From: Hyphomicrobiales bacterium
Lineage (GTDB): Bacteria; Pseudomonadota; Alphaproteobacteria; Rhizobiales; JAJFHC01
Length of the DNA stretch: 24,861 nucleotides
Assembly: GCA_021775835.1 (NCBI GenBank)
Contig: JAJFHC010000291.1
Span: 1-24,861 of the forward strand
Reading direction: 5' to 3'
Within the stretch, counting starts at the first letter, position 1; each line of letters opens with the position of its first letter. Positions 6,478 through 13,905 of the stretch are shown here, piece by piece. Under the pieces are notes generated by a model that saw only the letters and a program-made list of their open reading frames with translations, did no database searches and was not told where the DNA came from. A program made the translations under genes and the position numbers.

Positions 6478-8160
6478 TGCTTTGTCGAGCAGGCGTCTGG
6501 CAATGACCTGAGCCTGGATTTCACCGGCGCCCTCGAAAATATTCAGGATACGCGCGTCACACAGAACACGGCTGATGTCGTATTCAAGGGCAAAGCCGTT
6601 GCCGCCGTGAATTTGCAGGCTGTTGTCGGCGGCACTCCAGGCGACGCGGGCGGCCAGCAGCTTGGCCATACCGGCTTCGAGGTCGCAGCGCCTGCCCTGG
6701 TCTTTTTCCCGGGCGGCGAAGTAGGTGAGTTGACGGGCGACCATGGTTTCCACGACCATCATGGCGAGCTTGTCGGCGACCCGGGGAAAGGCGACGATCG
6801 GTTTGCCGAACTGGATGCGTTCACGGGCGTATTTGAAGCCGATCTCGAAGGCCGATTGGGCGACGCCGACGGCGCGGGCGGAAGTCTGGATACGAGCGCT
6901 CTCGAAGGTTTGCATGAGCTGTTTGAAACCCTGGCCTTCCTCGCCGCCGAGCAGGTTCTCGGCTTTGACCTCAAAATTGTCGAAACCGATCTCGAATTCC
7001 TTCATGCCGCGATAGCCCAGAACCTCGATCTCGCTGCCGCTCATGCCCTGGGCAGGAAATGGCTCGGTGTCGGTGCCGCGTGGCTTTTCCGCGAGGAACA
7101 TGGACAAGCCCTTGTAACCGGGCTCCTCCGGGTTGGTGCGCGCAAGCAGGGTCATGACATCGGCGCGTACGGGATGGGTAATCCAGGTCTTGTTGCCGGT
7201 GACCCGATAGACGTCACCGTCCTTGACGGCGCGGGTGCGCAGCGACGCCAGGTCGGAACCGGTGTTGGGCTCGGTGAACACGGCTGTTGGCAGGATCTTG
7301 CCCTCGGCAATCAGCGGCAGCCATTTCTGCTTCTGGGCATCCGTACCACCCTGCAGGATCAGTTCGGCGGCGATTTCGGCACGCGTTCCCATGGAGCCGA
7401 CACCGATATAACCACGCGACAATTCCTCGGAGACGACGCACATGCTTTCCTTGCCTAGTCCCATGCCGCCAAACTCTTCCGGCAGGGTAAGCGCAAAGAC
7501 GCCCAGTTCACTCATATGGTCGACGATCTCCAGGGGAATGTACTCGTTGCCCGTGTGCCACTGGTGGGCATGAGGCACGATCTGCTCGTCAGCAAAGCGA
7601 CGCATCTGTTCGCGGATCGCTTCAAGGGTTTCGTCGAGGCCGGAATTGCCAATCGTGGCCGCGCCATCGAGGGTTTCAACCAGCGCCATAAGGCGCGCGC
7701 GGGCCGGGGCCGTGTTGCCGTGGGTGATTAGTGTGGCGACGGCGCCCGTGTGGAAGGCTGCCACGTCGTCGAAGGTGAGACCAAAATCGCGGGCGCGCAC
7801 AAACTCGGTCTGGTTCATGGGCAGTCCGCCCGCCATCTGGTCGAGATACTCGCCAAACGCAATCTGAACGATCAGGGCTTCCAGTTCGCCGAAGGATCCC
7901 GATGCCTCGAGGTCGTCGGCGTAGGCTGCCATCTGGCGAAGCGCCTGGACGTAGGTTGCCATCCAGGCCAGGCCATGGGCCGCGCGCTGTTCGCGTTCCA
8001 GTACGGTCGCGGAAATACGGCCATCCACTGTTGCGGTTTCACGCATGGCCCGTCGGGCCTTATCGAAAAAGGCGTCTGCTGCAGTGACCGCATCTCGGGT
8101 CAGGCCGGTCAGATTGTCGAGCACCACGGATATTTGCCCCGCACCTGCAATATGGTTCAT
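6472..8160 (-). CDS. mcd: (2S)-methylsuccinyl-CoA dehydrogenase (acyl-CoA dehydrogenase family)
   Basis: FAD enzyme that oxidises methylsuccinyl-CoA to mesaconyl-CoA in the ethylmalonyl-CoA pathway, passing electrons to ETF. At 562 aa it is about 170 residues longer than ordinary acyl-CoA dehydrogenases. The extra N-terminal helical region (about 1-170) is the feature that separates Mcd from its relatives. The core begins near LDETLEAIREQMRRFADEQI. It shows the FAD motif FTEPNTGSD (295-303), the helical region KYARERIQFGKPI (443-455), QIHGGNGFALEYDISR (516-531) and IFEGAGEIQ (541-549), whose E543 aligns with the usual catalytic base. The ATG at 8160 has GGGAG seven bases upstream. ccr and ecm in the same window support the substrate assignment over another branched acyl-CoA. 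It is divergent from the RidA-like gene. Confidence 0.87.
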   Translation of the reverse strand: MNHIAGAGQISVVLDNLTGLTRDAVTAADAFFDKARRAMRETATVDGRISATVLEREQRAAHGLAWMATYVQALRQMAAYADDLEASGSFGELEALIVQIAFGEYLDQMAGGLPMNQTEFVRARDFGLTFDDVAAFHTGAVATLITHGNTAPARARLMALVETLDGAATIGNSGLDETLEAIREQMRRFADEQIVPHAHQWHTGNEYIPLEIVDHMSELGVFALTLPEEFGGMGLGKESMCVVSEELSRGYIGVGSMGTRAEIAAELILQGGTDAQKQKWLPLIAEGKILPTAVFTEPNTGSDLASLRTRAVKDGDVYRVTGNKTWITHPVRADVMTLLARTNPEEPGYKGLSMFLAEKPRGTDTEPFPAQGMSGSEIEVLGYRGMKEFEIGFDNFEVKAENLLGGEEGQGFKQLMQTFESARIQTSARAVGVAQSAFEIGFKYARERIQFGKPIVAFPRVADKLAMMVVETMVARQLTYFAAREKDQGRRCDLEAGMAKLLAARVAWSAADNSLQIHGGNGFALEYDISRVLCDARILNIFEGAGEIQAQVIARRLLDKAN

Positions 8161-8172
8161 CCTCGCACTCCC

Positions 8173-8182
8173 GAAACGTTTC
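8173..8182. promoter_or_regulatory. Palindrome GAAACGTTTC just upstream of mcd
   Basis: A perfect 10-bp palindrome 13-22 bases upstream of the mcd start, in the gap shared with the divergent RidA-like gene. A second one, two TGCTGCA/TGCAGCA arms around one base, occurs near 8230-8247. Either could be an operator; no regulator is adjacent. Confidence 0.3.
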
Positions 8183-8353
8183 CGTCACGGGTCAGCCTGA
8201 TCGAGCGCCCCGTGCGGTGAAAACACCGTGATGCTGCATTGCAGCAATGAGTGAGAAAGATTTAGCGGATTGCCGACGCCAGTGCAACGCAGCGCTGAGG
8301 CGGCAGTTGGGCGCACCTTAAAGAGGGTGTTTCAGACTCAGAAAGGAATATCG

Positions 8354-8749
8354 ATGAACTCAAACGTCGAGTGGTCGACTCCCGCCAATACGATGGCGCC
8401 GGTCGGACCTTACAGCCACATCGCAAAATCCGGACCTTTCATCATGATTGGTGCAACGGCCGGTGTCGATCCGGTAACAGGGGAACTAGCGGGCCCCACG
8501 GTCGATGCCCAGACCCGCCAAATCCTAGAGGCGTTCGAACACATGCTGGCGACTGTTGGATCAAGCCTGGACAACGTGATGCACATCACTGTCTTTCTTG
8601 CCGACATGGCCGATTTCGAGGAGATGAATTCCGCCTATGCGGAAAAGATGGTCGGTCGCCGCCCCGCCCGAAGTGCAGTGTCGGTGACGGGACTGCCAAA
8701 ACCGGGTGCGCTGGTAACCATGAATCTCACGGCGGTCGCCGGGACATAG
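8354..8749 (+). CDS. RidA-like (YjgF/YER057c/UK114) family protein
   Basis: A 131-aa protein of the trimeric RidA fold. Classical RidA hydrolyses reactive enamine/imine intermediates such as 2-aminoacrylate. The typical opening APVGPYSHIAKSGPFIMIGATAGVDPVTGEL and the arginine of RRPARSAVSV (R106) are present. The glutamate near the C-terminus that classical RidA uses (in the E-x-E-A-x-A-type ending) is not there: the ending reads VTMNLTAVAGT. This is therefore more likely a Rid subfamily with different or no deaminase activity. The ORF is open further upstream, but the ATG at 8354 has AAGGA six bases before it and gives the family's normal start. It is divergent from mcd and convergent with the GGDEF-EAL gene. 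Confidence 0.87.
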   Translation: MNSNVEWSTPANTMAPVGPYSHIAKSGPFIMIGATAGVDPVTGELAGPTVDAQTRQILEAFEHMLATVGSSLDNVMHITVFLADMADFEEMNSAYAEKMVGRRPARSAVSVTGLPKPGALVTMNLTAVAGT

Positions 8750-8769
8750 AACCGGCGTTCCGTTTCCCC

Positions 8770-10764
8770 TCAGGCCGACGAAGCACCTTCAGGCTTAAGA
8801 GGGCGCGTGGGGTTGGACAGGTCGGAAGGGTTGCCGAAACTGGCATAGACCACCGACGGTTGGGGTGCAGCGTCAGCCGGTTCGCCGCCATCGAGCGGCG
8901 CCGGGCGGCCATACAGAAACCCCTGACCCAGACCGCAGCCGAAAGACTTCAACATGGCTTCCTGTTCCGGGGTTTCTATGCCTTCGGCGGTAATTTCCAC
9001 GTCGAGGTCGCGGCCCAGCCCGACAATTGTGTTGACGATCACACCGGCCATCGGATTGGTGGCAAGATTGTGCACGAAACTCCGGTCGATCTTGATCTTG
9101 TCGAACGGGAAACTCGCCAGGTAGCTCAAGCTGGAATATCCGGTTCCAAAATCGTCCATGACGATCGAGACACCGAGTGCTTTCAGGCGCTGAAGTTCGG
9201 TGCGCACCCGTTCAGCGTCACCCAGAAACAGGGTCTCGGTGATCTCCAGTTCCAGACGCTCCGGGGCCAGGCCCGTGTTGTCGAGCGTATCCCTGACCAG
9301 ATCGGCGACGCTGCCGGCCTTGAACTGGCTTGCGGAGAGGTTGACCGCAACCTTGTGGGGGTCCCGCCAGGCAACAGCGTCCCGACAGGCCCGGTCCAGG
9401 ATCCATCGGCTGAGCGGCATGATCAGGCCGGTTTCCTCGGCAATCGGAATGAAATCCTCGGGCGCCAACAGGCCCCGTCCGCTATGGTTCCAGCGCACCA
9501 GGGCTTCCTGGCCCAAAGTGTCGCCGGTTTCCAGGTCGTATTGGGGCTGGTAGTGCAGTTCGAACTCGCGAGCCTCGATGGAGTATTTCATCTCCTGTTC
9601 CAGGCGGCGGCGGCGCTGGAACATCTCGTCCATCTCCGTTTCGAACAGCCGCACGGTGTTGCGGCCTTCGGCCTTGGCCCGGTAAAGGGCAAGGTCGGCA
9701 CAGTTGAACAGCTCCGAAACGTTCAGGCTGTCATCCGGTGCCACGGCCACGCCGATGCTGGCGCTGGTTGCCAGCTTGTGGCCATTTACGACATAGGGCT
9801 CAGACAGGATCTTGCACAGGCGATCGGCGAACGGCACGATCTGTGCGACAGACGGCAGGCCCAGGAGTGCCACGGCAAATTCGTCGCCGCCCAGACGGCA
9901 GACCAGATCCGATTTGCGGAGGTTGGTTTCCAGGCGGCGGGCAAATTCCTTGAGCAGTTCATCGCCGGTGCCATGGCCAAGCGTGTCGTTTACCTGCTTG
10001 AACTTGTCGACGTCGAAGCACAGGAGCGCGACCTTGCTCTTTTCCTTGTCGGCGCGGGCGATCGCATGTTCCAGATGCTCCGCGAAATAGGTCCGGTTCT
10101 TCAGGCCGGTCAATCCGTCATGGTGGGCCAGATGGCGGATCCGGTCGTCGGCGGTCCACTGTTCTCGCAGCCGCGACCAGATGATGAATATCAGGATGGC
10201 GATGGAGCTCAGGAGGAAGACGGCCGACAGGATGGTGATGCTCTTGTGCGACGCGTAGAAAAGGGTGAGCGTGTCGGTCTGGTCGACGTAAACCCGCAGG
10301 CGTCCGGTCACCTCGCCGTCGGTCCTGACCGGTACATCGACGTCAATGTATCGCCGTGCAGGTCCGCCCGGGCGGGACTTGCCGAATTCGGCATGGCCGG
10401 CAATTGCAGGCGACGTTGGTTGTCCGGGCCGTGCCATGTTTTGCGATAGCCGGTCACTGACCACGATAATGTTGTCGGACAAATCAAACAACCGGTAGGC
10501 AACGACCGGCCCGGCCAGGACGACAGCGTCGAGGGCCTTACGAGTGTCGTTGGCGTCTGATTGTTTCCCGAGACTATTGATGGCTTCCGACACCTGCGGA
10601 CCAAGCTGTCCGGCCCAGCTTTTTGCGGTTGCGGCAGCAAAAGCTTGGAGATTGTCTTCGGCCACCCAGCGCGACAGGTTGGACGCGGCGAGGAACATAT
10701 TGACGCCGAAGAGGATGAGGATGGGTATCAGGAGAATGCTTCGGCTATTCAGCGGGTTTTGCAT
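8770..10764 (-). CDS. Membrane GGDEF-EAL protein (cyclic-di-GMP synthesis/degradation)
   Basis: A 664-aa inner-membrane signalling protein. Helices at about 9-29 and 175-196 flank a roughly 145-residue periplasmic sensor region. The cytoplasm then holds a GGDEF domain (about 208-375) and an EAL domain (about 392-625). GGDEF is intact (292-296) and is preceded five residues earlier by RKSD (283-286), an RxxD product-inhibition site. The EAL domain has E420-A-L, N475 (NLSASQF), E510 (ITE), D537-D538 (DDFGTGYSSL), K558, E594 (AEGIE) and Q614 (GQGFLYGRP), so phosphodiesterase activity is expected too. Which activity dominates cannot be predicted. The sensed signal is unknown, as the periplasmic part matches nothing I recognise. 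A proline-rich tail follows. A weak TCCGGT/ACCGGA hairpin sits about 50 bases upstream of the ATG. Confidence 0.93.
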   Translation of the reverse strand: MQNPLNSRSILLIPILILFGVNMFLAASNLSRWVAEDNLQAFAAATAKSWAGQLGPQVSEAINSLGKQSDANDTRKALDAVVLAGPVVAYRLFDLSDNIIVVSDRLSQNMARPGQPTSPAIAGHAEFGKSRPGGPARRYIDVDVPVRTDGEVTGRLRVYVDQTDTLTLFYASHKSITILSAVFLLSSIAILIFIIWSRLREQWTADDRIRHLAHHDGLTGLKNRTYFAEHLEHAIARADKEKSKVALLCFDVDKFKQVNDTLGHGTGDELLKEFARRLETNLRKSDLVCRLGGDEFAVALLGLPSVAQIVPFADRLCKILSEPYVVNGHKLATSASIGVAVAPDDSLNVSELFNCADLALYRAKAEGRNTVRLFETEMDEMFQRRRRLEQEMKYSIEAREFELHYQPQYDLETGDTLGQEALVRWNHSGRGLLAPEDFIPIAEETGLIMPLSRWILDRACRDAVAWRDPHKVAVNLSASQFKAGSVADLVRDTLDNTGLAPERLELEITETLFLGDAERVRTELQRLKALGVSIVMDDFGTGYSSLSYLASFPFDKIKIDRSFVHNLATNPMAGVIVNTIVGLGRDLDVEITAEGIETPEQEAMLKSFGCGLGQGFLYGRPAPLDGGEPADAAPQPSVVYASFGNPSDLSNPTRPLKPEGASSA

Positions 10765-11043
10765 GTTGTCTTTATCCGAACGTGACCAATCGCCCCCGAT
10801 TCGTCCGTCCCGGTTCCGGTGCAGTACCGGACGGTCCAGCGTTGCCTCCCCCAGTGTCCCTCAGCGCTGCCGACCTTTGATTTCGTGCCCCTGGTCAGGT
10901 GCCTGTCGTTAGACAATGTTGTGATGCAACAGGCGCGACATTACACACGGCGTGTTTAATTTCGTTTGAGGAGAACGATAAGATTTTAAGCAATCGGCAG
11001 TTTTTGAGTTCTATTGCTGGCGGATCACTGCAATCCGGCGCCG
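10765..11043. other. 279-nt intergenic gap between GcvT-type flavoprotein and GGDEF-EAL genes
   Basis: No ORF with a credible start is visible. On the minus strand it should carry the promoter of the GGDEF-EAL gene. A short hairpin (10815-10831) and a GAGGAG sequence near 10970 that precedes no start codon were the only things noticed. Confidence 0.5.
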
Positions 11044-13464
11044 CTAAGCCCTAACCCTTTCATAGGCGGGGTCGTAAAGACAGTCTTCACAAACTGTCGC
11101 CGGGTAAGGGATGCCGATGATTTCCACGGACAAGACTGTCTCGTGTCCGGCAAAATGTGGATCTATGTAGGCCATGGCGATGTTCCGGCCAACGCGGTGT
11201 CCCCAACCTGCAGAGGTCACGCTGCCGACAACCTTGCCATCGGAGATAACCGAGTCGCCGGGATGGGGCGATGCCCGGTCATGATCGACGATCATCGAAA
11301 CGAGCTTGCGGCGCGGACCAATGGCGGCCTGGTCTTCCAGGGCCTGTTTCCCGATAAACTCCTTGTTCGGATCAACAAACCGCTCAAGGCCGGCTTCATA
11401 GGGGTTGAATTCCGTGATGAGGTCGGCCTTCCAGTGGCGGTAGCCTTTTTCAAGCCGCATGGATTCCGTCGCATAAAGACCAAAATGGCCAAGACCGAAA
11501 GCCTCACCGGCCTCTGTGAGTTGCTCATAGGCCAATTGGAGCTGCTCATTGGGGATATGCAGTTCCCAGGCAAGTTCTCCGGAAAAGCTCACTGACATGG
11601 CAATTGCCTGGGCCGTGCCGATAAAAACCTCCCGAACCGAAAGCCAGGGGAAAGCCTGCTTCGACCAGTCGGTGCGTGGAGACACTTGCTGCAACAGCGC
11701 GCGCGATTGTGGTCCGGCAATGACCAGAATGGTGTGGCTGTTTGTCAGGCTGCGGATGGACACCGACCCGTCCTCTGGCAGATGTTCGGTGAGCCAGTCC
11801 ATGTCGTGGTGTTCGGCACCAGCAGCCGAGCCATACCAGATGCTGCCATTTTCGAGATTGGCGAGGGTAGCCTCACCCACAACGTTGCCATGGTTGGAAA
11901 GCAGGTATCCAAGACCGATCTTGCCGGTCTTCCGGGGAACACGGCCGCATATCAACCGGTCGAACCAGTCGTGAACACCGTCGCCGGTTATTTCGAAGCG
12001 GTTGAAGCCCGACACTTCCATGATTGCGACACGGTTCTGGACAGTATCGACCTCACGGGCAACGGTATCGTGCCAGTTGGCGAAGTGGAAGGAGTGCTCC
12101 TCCTTGAAGTCGGGTGTGGGTTTGAAGAACGTTGCCCGTTCCCAGCCGTTGACGACGCCGAACGCCGCACCGGCTGCCTTGAGGACCGGATAGAGCGGGG
12201 TGGTTTTGGCCGGGCGGCCGGCGGGGCGATGCTCGTGGGGCATATGGAATCGGAACTCGTTCTGGTAATCTTCGATCGCCTTGAGCGCCGTGTACTCGGT
12301 GTTTGCATGGCAGGTGAAGCGGCGAGGATCGAGGCACCAGGCATCCCATTCGCTCTCGCCCCGGGTGATGAGCTCGGCCAGGATCTTGCCGTGGCCGCCG
12401 CCTTCGCCAAGGCCCGCTCGCAGCCCTATGATGCAGAAGGCGTTGCGTTTTCCCGGAATCTTGCCGACCAGCGGCAGGCCGTCGGCGGAATAGGTGATCG
12501 GACCGTTGATGATGGAGTGGATGCCGGTGCGGGTGAGGCAGGGCATGCGTTGGAATACCCGGTCAATGTTGCCGAGACAACGATCCAGATCATCGGGGCA
12601 AAGCGCGTTGGCGAAGTCCGGGTCGATGCCGTCCATGCCCCAGGTCTTGCAGTCCTGCTCGTAGATGCCGACCAGCAGACCTTTCTTCTCCTGACGTGAA
12701 TAAAAGTCGTCCAGCGGATCCCGCAACAACGGCACCCGGTGGTCGAGGGCTTCTATTTCGGGGATCGGCTCGGTCAGAAAGTACTGATGCTCCATGGAGA
12801 TCACCGGATGCATCACGTCCATCATGGCGCCGACTTCATTGACGCGGTAGCCGCAGGCATTAACGACGATCTCGCATGTGATGTCGCCGTTCCGTGTGTG
12901 GACGGTCCAGCCGCCGTCGCGCGCCTGGGTCAGGGCTTCGACCGGGTTGTGGCGGTAGACTTCAGCACCGGCCAGGCGCGCGCGCCTGGCAAGCGCCTGG
13001 GTCAACTGAGCGGGATCGATGTCGCCGTCGAGGGGATCCCACAAGCCGCCCAGCAGCTCATGGGTTTCAATCAGGGGGTGGCGGAGTTTGCATTCTTCCG
13101 GATCGAGCATCTCGAAGTGGACGTCCATGCCCTTGGCCATGGACATGAAATGTCGGTATCCGTCGAGATGGTCCTGGGTCGCGGCCAGCCGGATGCCACC
13201 GTCGCCATGATGGTAGTTGATCGGATAATCCGGGTCGTCCGCCATTTCCTTGTAGAGATTGATGGAATGGGTCTTGAGCCCGACCATGGTCTGAACCGGT
13301 CCGAAATTCGTGACCTGGGCAGCCGAATGCCATGTGGTGCCGGAGGTGAGTTCGTCGCGCTCTACGAGGACGACATCGGTCCAGCCTTCACGGGTGAGGT
13401 GGTAGAGCGTCGAGCAACCGCCAATACCGCCGCCAATGACAACAACGCGGGCATGAGATTTCAT
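11044..13464 (-). CDS. Dimethylglycine/sarcosine dehydrogenase-type flavoprotein with GcvT domain
   Basis: An 806-aa two-part enzyme. The N-terminal half (about 1-385) is a DAO-type FAD oxidoreductase: VVVIGGGIGGCSTLYHL (7-23) binds ADP. W45-H46 in SGTTWHSAA matches the position where dimethylglycine dehydrogenase joins FAD covalently to histidine. The C-terminal part (about 420-806) is a GcvT/aminomethyltransferase fold with its C-terminal beta-barrel (GLYATESMRLEKGYRHWKADL, then ...VGSVTSAGWGHRVGRNIAMAYID). Relatives oxidatively remove methyl groups from N-methylated glycines or related compounds. They pass the carbon to tetrahydrofolate and the electrons to ETF. The exact substrate (dimethylglycine, sarcosine or another) is undecided. 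The length is normal and no key motif is broken. Confidence 0.87.
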   Translation of the reverse strand: MKSHARVVVIGGGIGGCSTLYHLTREGWTDVVLVERDELTSGTTWHSAAQVTNFGPVQTMVGLKTHSINLYKEMADDPDYPINYHHGDGGIRLAATQDHLDGYRHFMSMAKGMDVHFEMLDPEECKLRHPLIETHELLGGLWDPLDGDIDPAQLTQALARRARLAGAEVYRHNPVEALTQARDGGWTVHTRNGDITCEIVVNACGYRVNEVGAMMDVMHPVISMEHQYFLTEPIPEIEALDHRVPLLRDPLDDFYSRQEKKGLLVGIYEQDCKTWGMDGIDPDFANALCPDDLDRCLGNIDRVFQRMPCLTRTGIHSIINGPITYSADGLPLVGKIPGKRNAFCIIGLRAGLGEGGGHGKILAELITRGESEWDAWCLDPRRFTCHANTEYTALKAIEDYQNEFRFHMPHEHRPAGRPAKTTPLYPVLKAAGAAFGVVNGWERATFFKPTPDFKEEHSFHFANWHDTVAREVDTVQNRVAIMEVSGFNRFEITGDGVHDWFDRLICGRVPRKTGKIGLGYLLSNHGNVVGEATLANLENGSIWYGSAAGAEHHDMDWLTEHLPEDGSVSIRSLTNSHTILVIAGPQSRALLQQVSPRTDWSKQAFPWLSVREVFIGTAQAIAMSVSFSGELAWELHIPNEQLQLAYEQLTEAGEAFGLGHFGLYATESMRLEKGYRHWKADLITEFNPYEAGLERFVDPNKEFIGKQALEDQAAIGPRRKLVSMIVDHDRASPHPGDSVISDGKVVGSVTSAGWGHRVGRNIAMAYIDPHFAGHETVLSVEIIGIPYPATVCEDCLYDPAYERVRA

Positions 13465-13721
13465 TCCGGATCTCCAGAAATTCCAAGGGTCTGTGCGACG
13501 AAGGCGCCGCGATCACCATTGAGAAGGCCAGGGGCCGCGTCAAGCCCCCGACTTTTTCTGAATGCCGGAATTAGAAAAAGTTATCGATTGCCGATACGGC
13601 GTCGCCCCGGTTCTAGGCGCTTCGATCTGCTGCAGACCAAGTCTTCCCCCAAGCCTTGATTAGACCCGAATTTACGGACCGGTTGCGTGTTGCCATTGGC
13701 GCAAGTTCGCCAAGACGCATA

Positions 13722-13833
13722 GAGCGGGATGAGGAAAAGTGTGCGCGGTTTTCCGCCCGCATCCCGCTCCAGGAAATTGAGAGCGATCAGGTTTCATGAA
13801 TTATGGTTGATACAACCATAATTCATCCTGATC
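13722..13833. repeat. Composite extragenic palindromic repeat (two adjoining hairpins)
   Basis: Hairpin 1 (13722-13769) has perfect outer arms GAGCGGGATG (13722-13731) and CATCCCGCTC (13760-13769), plus an inner pair GGAAAA (13733-13738) and TTTTCC (13749-13754). Hairpin 2 (13785-13833) has perfect 14-bp arms ATGAATTATGGTTG (13796-13809) and its complement (13813-13826), with a 3-base loop. An outer 7-bp pair GATCAGG/CCTGATC (13785-13791 and 13827-13833) extends it, leaving a four-base bulge on one side. From memory, very similar sequences are scattered between genes of many alphaproteobacteria, so this is probably a dispersed REP-like element rather than a private operator. Confidence 0.75.
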
Positions 13834-13862
13834 TAGTGTGCTCTGCTGATCGTATGGATTTT

Positions 13863-13882
13863 CCGGTGGCGGCTGCCACCGG
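13863..13882 (+). promoter_or_regulatory. GC-rich hairpin in the leader of the membrane cyclase gene
   Basis: CCGGTGGC and GCCACCGG are perfect 8-bp arms around a GGCT loop, ending 23 bases before the cyclase ATG. No T-run follows on either strand, so it is not a standard terminator. It may affect translation or mRNA stability of the cyclase, which has no visible Shine-Dalgarno. Confidence 0.4.
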
Positions 13883-13905
13883 GTTCAAACAAGTGAAAAC
13901 ATGAC

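Larger units (their letters stand above)
13465..13905. other. 441-nt intergenic region upstream of the membrane cyclase
   Basis: No convincing ORF. It contains a composite extragenic palindrome (13722-13833) and a GC-rich hairpin just before the cyclase start (13863-13882), described separately. Being divergent, the gap should hold the promoters of both the GcvT-type flavoprotein (minus) and the cyclase (plus); none is a clear consensus match. Confidence 0.6.

Noticed and set aside
6373..7458. 361-codon plus-strand ORF
   Set aside because: Antisense to methylsuccinyl-CoA dehydrogenase; composition is typical of a shadow frame and no motif is visible.
8371..10449. 692-codon plus-strand ORF
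   Set aside because: It begins out of frame inside the RidA-like gene and then runs antisense through the GGDEF-EAL gene, whose motifs are unmistakable. High GC makes long open antisense frames common.
10967..10985. Strong ribosome-binding-like GAGGAG without a gene
   Set aside because: The sequence after it has no start codon in range and quickly meets stops, so no small gene is called.
11686..13659. Plus-strand ORFs of 337 and 306 codons
   Set aside because: Antisense shadows of the GcvT-type flavoprotein; no family motif or ribosome binding site.
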